Assembly (NCBI RefSeq): GCF_964204865.1
Contig: NC_135260.1
Coordinates: 9,176,001-9,240,000 of the forward strand
Reading direction: 5' to 3'
Length of the DNA: 64,000 nt
Source: Styela clava
Taxonomy: Eukaryota > Chordata > Ascidiacea > Stolidobranchia > Styelidae
The notes below the pieces were generated by a model. It did not search any database and was not told the origin of the DNA. It worked only from the letters and a program-made list of their open reading frames with translations. Positions 59,181 to 64,000 of this stretch are shown here, piece by piece. Positions within the stretch are counted from its first letter, which is position 1; every line of letters starts with the position of its first letter. Both the position numbers and the translations under genes were made by a program.

Positions 59181-59258
59181 CAATGTGCGGGGAACACCAG
59201 AGACACTTGAAAAAAGGGTGCAAATGTCCGAGGGTGCGATCTACATGCGGGTGCTAAT

Positions 59259-60178
59259 CAGAGATGTATCGGTTATTGGTATCGGCCAAATTTCCGGTAT
59301 CGGTTGTGTATCGGTATCGGCTGAATTTAGACCCGATATTTCCGATATATTTAGCTTCTCAATATGATCCAGAATGTTTTGAAAATAGATTAGAATACTG
59401 ATCTTGAAATTATTTTTTGCTTGGATAGATCGTAAACTAAGAACCGCGCACGTCCCCACACCCGCTAGTAGAAACGGGAATCGGATTCTGACCTGTTTTA
59501 GCCATTTATCAGTCAAATTAGCTCAATCAATTTGAGTAAATTCGCTGCCAAATTTTTATATTAAAATTTTTAATGTTACATGGTAATTATGAAGAAATAT
59601 ATCAATCGAATGAGGATGTTTCGATGTGTAAAATATAAAATACGACGTTATATTGGCACAAGATCTTGCGCACGTAACCAAATGTAGGCCCCCTATCAGT
59701 TTCCAAGGATAAGTAGGCTAAATATTTATTTATTTTACCACCAACAGTAGCCAAATCCTATTAGTTTTCTGATTGAACGTCGAGATTGCTAGCGCCATTG
59801 CTCAACGCATCTAAATCAATTAACGCATTTGGATTCCAAACATCCACTGCTTAATATATATATATATATGTGTAATATTTCTCATTTTTGAACCGATATA
59901 ATGTGCACTATTAATAATGCTCAAAGACTATTGTTTTAAACCGTTAGCCCTGCACACTTGAGGTAATAATCACATAGCATCGGAATATCGGCAATATCGG
60001 TCGTTTTCGAATATATATATAGGCGTATCTGTATCGGCTTTTTTAGCTGGTATCGGATCGGTATCGGCGAAAAAAGTGGTATAGGTACATCTGTATGTAT
60101 GTATGTTTATTCGTCTCGTTATAGTGATACATAAATAAATGAACAATTATTATTATTAAGTATTATTAAGTATCTCTA
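59259..60178. mobile_element. Composite insertion (hAT-like ATCGGTATCGG element plus LINE end) in the minisatellite
   Basis: It starts CAGAGATGTATCGG; an inner boundary at 60083-60093 reads GGTACATCTG, and the far end reads TATCTCTA. Many GGTATCGGC-type motifs lie near both sides of 59259-60093. The flanking octamers GTGCTAAT and GGGCTAAT (60179-60186) differ by one base and look like a target-site duplication around the whole 920 bp. A 5'-truncated LINE tail forms the right part. Confidence 0.6.
60094..60165 (-). mobile_element. 5'-truncated LINE 3' end, inverted copy
   Basis: (TATG)n followed by TTTATTCGTCTCGT and AAATAAATGAACAATTATTA is the reverse complement of 28930-28994. Confidence 0.6.
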
Positions 60179-60249
60179 GGGCTAATATCTATGGATGGGT
60201 GAAAATGTCCGTGGGTGAAAAGTATACAGAAGCAAATGTGCTATCACCA

Positions 60250-62039
60250 AACCGTACACCCACTCTGCCGTGGTGTTTCGTCAGTAACTTACATCATTCG
60301 TAAACTCACCAAAATATACTCAGAGTTAACTATTTGCACACGAAAGCGTGCTGCAAGAAATAATAATTAAATACATATAACAGCAAAATAGAGAACGGGA
60401 ACTTGACGAAGCAAAAGTTTCGTCGAGCTGAAAAATGGTAAAATCCTGATACACAATTAGAAATGACATTTATTAATATAACCATTGACTATTCAGTTAT
60501 AACCTGACAACCGTGTTACTGTTTTTTTTTCATAATCTCCTTTCTAATTATTTATTTATCTATAGTGTGTATAGCATTTAATATTTATGATTAAACACAT
60601 ATAATAAGACTTGTGAGTCATCTTTCAATGCATATATAGAAAATTGCGGCCACTGTAAAGAGGTGGAAGTAGGGGTAAAACCTAATTTCTTTAAGATATG
60701 TCTGGACATATTGAAGTCTATCGTTCAAATTATTTGTTCATCATATATATCCTTGTTTATGTTTTCATAATATAATTCGTTTAAACTACAATACAGTCAT
60801 CCGATAACTGCGAATTCGAGGCATAAGAGTGAATTTGGTAGGAGCTGACTTAGATGACCGTATGGTCGTATCGCTCCCTCCAGTCTTTACCAAAAAACAA
60901 TGGACATTTATTGTCATGTATGCTTTTCATTTATTTGTTTTCGGTATCGATTTGACCCCATTATGTGAGCTGTAGGCTACTTGAAGTTCCTTATGAGACA
61001 TCAGGGGAGGTTCACGCAGTAGGCTAATACTTGTAGACACCATAGTCCAGCCATAAATGTTACATAACATTGCATTGTTGTTATGCGGTTCGCGAGAGTT
61101 TTTATGCGGCTCTTATCGCTAGCATTAATTATGATCCAAGTTCAACTAAGAAAAAACTATAGTGTAACGTTAGTCTTTGAGTGTAACAGTTTTTTTTAAA
61201 TTTATCAAGCGGTAGAATGAGTTTTCATCAATTATTAAGACAAATTATGTCTAGTAGTATATATCAATGACATTGTACATATTTACGATTTAGTATGAAA
61301 ATCGTTGTGGCGTAGAATTTGAAATCAGTTAAACGATAAATCTTACGTCACAATGGCCAACTGTATGTTGCTGCGTTGGCGGCATTGTAGCTTGATAGCG
61401 GTTAGTCTCTGCGGTTAGCCGAAAATACGAAGATGAAAGCAGAGTTGTCAGGTGAGAATGGGAAGAGAGAGAGATTTTATTTCACAAATAATGTCAACAC
61501 TATAAAACATTTGAAGCAACACAAACAAAAAATAATAATTGAGTAATAACTGGTTACCATTATTTGTGAGGGCGAGTATACAATACCGGTTAGATCACCG
61601 AGGCTCCTGACCCATGCTGTAACGTTATATAAGAAATCAGTCAGATTAAGAATTAGCGATGAAATATGGATAAGAATAAAGATAAAATGTATATGTGCGA
61701 GCAATTTGATATTCTGAAGTTAACGTGGTGTTAAATAGGTCACATGAAGTTCTTGAGTGCGGACAGGTCCAGAGAATCAGAACAAACATCAAGATTAGTT
61801 TTTACAATTATTAACAATAGTTTCTGTAATTAAATATTGACTGGACATGTACCGGTCTCAAATACATGGAGAAATAAAAATAATACATTCACCAGTCAAG
61901 AAAATAAACCTTTTGCGTTTTGTCTCTCATAAGCTGCTAATTCAGAATTTTAAGTCAGTAGTGTTGAACGGCACCATGAAACGAATCACAAAAGCTCCGT
62001 ACGAGATTACCCTCGTGAATCAGCTGTAAACAAGCACAG
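60250..62039. other. Spacer, no gene recognised
   Basis: There are a few short ORFs (61477-61704 minus, 61847-62029 plus) without motifs. TATGCGGTTCGCGAG and TATGCGGCTC near 61080-61110 hint at another hAT relic. Confidence 0.35.
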
Positions 62040-62054
62040 ATTAAATGGGGGTCT

Positions 62055-62880
62055 CCCTAAAACCAGGCACTTGCGAATTCAGGCACCATTTCAGGCACTT
62101 TGATATTTTCCATTTTTATCGTACGTCATTGGGGTTCCAATTTACCTGACAAGATAATTAGACTTTAAATAAATTTTTGCATCCCTATATTGCAATAAAA
62201 CAATATTTTTTCCAATTTATTAGGGTATAATTAATTTTTCAATATTAAAATGTGGCAACATTGATTACAAAATATAGAAATCAGGCCGTAAATATGATCA
62301 GGCACTTGTGAAATTTCAGGCACTTGGTCAAAACCTATTTTACAATGTATCTGATTACTATAAAGCAGAAGATTAAATATATACACTTTGTATGATTGAA
62401 TTTACAACATTTTGGTAAAATACAATACCGTTTGTGACTGATGGAGACGTATCATATTTCACAAGTGCCTGATTTTTCAATTTTCTCGGTGACACTTGCC
62501 ATATTTTTTTGCAATTATTTTCTTAAATTATTTGCGTCAGAACTTACTATTCTTCGCTTCCTAACACAAATTCATTGTTCCACAAGCACAAAATACTAAA
62601 ACCAGGCACTTGTGAAATTTCAGGCACTTTGTAAAAACCTATTTCTCGAGGTTTTTACTTACTTTGAAGCAGAAAACTAAAATATACACTCTTTTGTATG
62701 ATTGAAATGACGTCTTTTTTGGCAAAAAATGATTGGGACTTGTGATGAGGGGTCAAATTTCGCAAGTGCCTGATTTTTCATTTTTTTTTTCGATTACAGT
62801 TGCCATATATTTTCGCAATACTTTTCATAAATCATTTTTGTCAGAACTTAGTACTTACTATACTTTGCTTTCTCGGTAAA
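62055..62880 (+). repeat. Tandem pair of about 300-bp units with inverted AGGCACTTGTGAAAT motifs
   Basis: Two successive units (about 62295-62590 and 62600-62880) each start with CAGGCACTTGTGAAATTTCA and GGCACTT, continue with GTAAAACC/CAAAACCTATTT, AAGCAGAA, GTATGATTGAA, then the inverted motif TTTC(A/G)CAAGTGCCTGATTTT, and end with TTGCCATAT...TCAGAACTTA. A degenerate start of a third unit lies at 62055-62110. Each unit could fold through the 14-15 bp inverted motifs. Confidence 0.75.
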
Positions 62881-62955
62881 ATATTTTTTCAAGACAATCC
62901 GATGTATATTGAGTGCTATTCCTTTCGCTAATTTCAATTCGACGTCTGCCCGAAG

Positions 62956-63257
62956 ATGGTGCAAGTATTTAAATTTGAAGTGAGTACATACCTCTTCAAA
63001 ACGCCCAGATGGAAGATTAAACAAGGCGGAGACAACAAGAATTCAATCACATTTGGAACTTTGTCGCACTGCATCGTCGCCGAATTTTGCATTCTGGAAA
63101 ATAATAATTGGAGTGTCTGTTAAAGTGCGAAATGTATACGGGAGCAGGCCGGGAGCACGTACAATACCAATGCTGCGTTTGCAAGCGTTGGTATCACGAT
63201 ACCTGTGAGAAAGTATCGAAAGCGAAATTGTGGAAGTGTAAAATTTGTATTCCTTAA
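62956..63257 (+). CDS. Possible small PHD-like zinc-finger gene or transposon relic (two overlapping frames)
   Basis: Frame 1: ATG at 62956 (MVQVFKFEVSTYLFKTPRWK...) runs 55 codons to TAA at 63121. Frame 2, overlapping its end, runs 63108-63257 and reads LECLLKCEMYTG, then YQCCVCKRWYHDTC and WKCKIC before TAA. Frame 2 has the Cys/His spacing of a PHD-type finger (C-x-V-C, WYH-x2-C, WKC-x2-C). Either a frameshift separates the two halves of one former protein, or frame 1 is spliced at GAA|GTGAGTAC (62979) into frame 2 near 63114, although the acceptor there (TTGGAG) has no pyrimidine tract. PHD-like fingers also occur at the ends of some DNA-transposon proteins. Function and status are unknown. 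Confidence 0.35.
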
Positions 63258-63269
63258 GTCGGTGTTGCA

Positions 63270-63425
63270 AATGTGGGTATTTTCAGGGCACCCGTAGTAG
63301 CCTATGTGCTCCAAGATGGCGCACAACCTAATACCTCTATCTTGGTACACATACTATGTTCGGGTTGTGCGCCAACTTTGTGCACATACTACGGGAGCAC
63401 CATTTTCTGCACCACCTATGCTGAT
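63270..63425. repeat. Imperfect inverted repeat, GGCGCACAACC type
   Basis: GGGCACCCGTAGTAGCCTATGT and CAAGATGGCGCACAACC on the left are mirrored by GGTTGTGCGCCAACTTTG and CACATACTACGGGAGCACC on the right. A fragment of the same sequence is at 51745-51800, which suggests a dispersed mobile repeat with hairpin structure. Confidence 0.6.
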
Positions 63426-63429
63426 GCTC

Positions 63430-64000
63430 ATTCGCGACATGATGAAACTATACGCCCGACATATAAAAGTAGGAAAATATACACAAAACCTTTTCATGTT
63501 TAATTTCAGAACTGACATTTAAAATTTTCAATTCTTAGATCTGTGGCTTTACTTAATTGCAAGATACGTAAATCATATCATGTCAAAATAGAACGAATAG
63601 TAAGAATTTTCATTGGATACTCAATATTTCTAATAATTTTCAAACTGAAAGCTTTAATTATTGTTCATTCATACACTTCCCTTGTGAAGTTGTGTTTTTA
63701 ATGTTTTATCTCCTGATTAAATTTAAATTCAAATATATATCCCCAATTACTGATGGAGGAAGAAATATAATCGAGAGTTTAATAAGGCTTCTGTGACATT
63801 AAAAACAATTACTGTTTTACGTTTTTATATATTTGCAAATTTCTGAATAACGCAAAAAAATTTGTTGGCTGACTACTGGCGTGTTGAATATTAAAGGATT
63901 TTTAATGTAACATTCGTTTAACGATGCTTTTAAGCTTAACTTTGGGCATATCAGCTACCTGATGTCATTCGCCGAGCGAATTTTGTTTAGGTGACATTGC
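63430..64000. other. Right edge, nothing recognised
   Basis: AT-rich; no ORF, splice structure or repeat that I can support. Confidence 0.4.

Larger units (their letters stand above)
59203..60245 (+). repeat. GGGTGCAAATGTC minisatellite, copy split by an insertion
   Basis: The left part 59203-59258 and right part 60179-60245 carry the same diverged units as 29440-29580, ending AATGTGCTATCAC. Removing 59259-60178 restores the order seen in the uninterrupted copy. Confidence 0.75.

Overview
The window is animal nuclear DNA. It is AT-rich, has long introns with GT-AG borders (one GC-AG), and its spaces are filled with decayed transposable elements. Five genes can be read with confidence; nothing suggests bacteria, a plasmid or an organelle. 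The gene set (SAM-domain sphingomyelin synthase, DNAJC12, UNC119, eL42) fits a bilaterian animal. I favour an invertebrate deuterostome, perhaps an ascidian tunicate, because of the compact protein genes, the AT-rich sequence and a bacterial-type polysaccharide lyase gene. The species is an inference, not something the sequence proves.

Layout. (1) 488-13330 (+): 13 visible exons of a gene whose 5' end lies left of the window. Exons 1-4 encode short Gly/Ser-rich repeats, exons 5-11 a heparin-lyase/glucuronan-lyase-like domain, and exons 12-13 a charged tail. Its 5.2 kb intron 4 contains two sequence duplications and a 104-bp tandem array. (2) 13544-16930: a 4-copy satellite and unexplained sequence. 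(3) 17034-17354 (-): ribosomal protein eL42 (RPL36A), a single exon. (4) 18192-18902 (+): UNC119, a single exon, divergent from eL42. (5) 21677-27910 (+): DNAJC12 in five exons, ending in its diagnostic C-terminal heptapeptide. (6) 27911-39577: an 11.7 kb transposon graveyard with hAT-type elements (two with readable target duplications), a hAT transposase remnant, a LINE 3' end, SINE pieces and an unclassified three-copy repeat. (7) 39604-54378 (+): sphingomyelin synthase with an N-terminal SAM domain in nine exons, plus a well-formed alternative first exon at 44720-44864 that would give a SAM-less isoform. (8) 54379-64000: a hAT MITE just downstream of the synthase, a long gene-free AT-rich stretch, a minisatellite split by a transposon, a tandem AGGCACTTGTGAAAT repeat, and a possible small zinc-finger ORF near the right edge.

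The genes do not form a pathway. Most noteworthy are the animal polysaccharide lyase gene with duplicated 5' exons, the alternative SAM-less start of the sphingomyelin synthase, valine at the cycloheximide-site residue of eL42, two adjacent intronless housekeeping genes, an in-window filled/empty-site pair proving one insertion, and strong enrichment of the octamer TACCGGTA.
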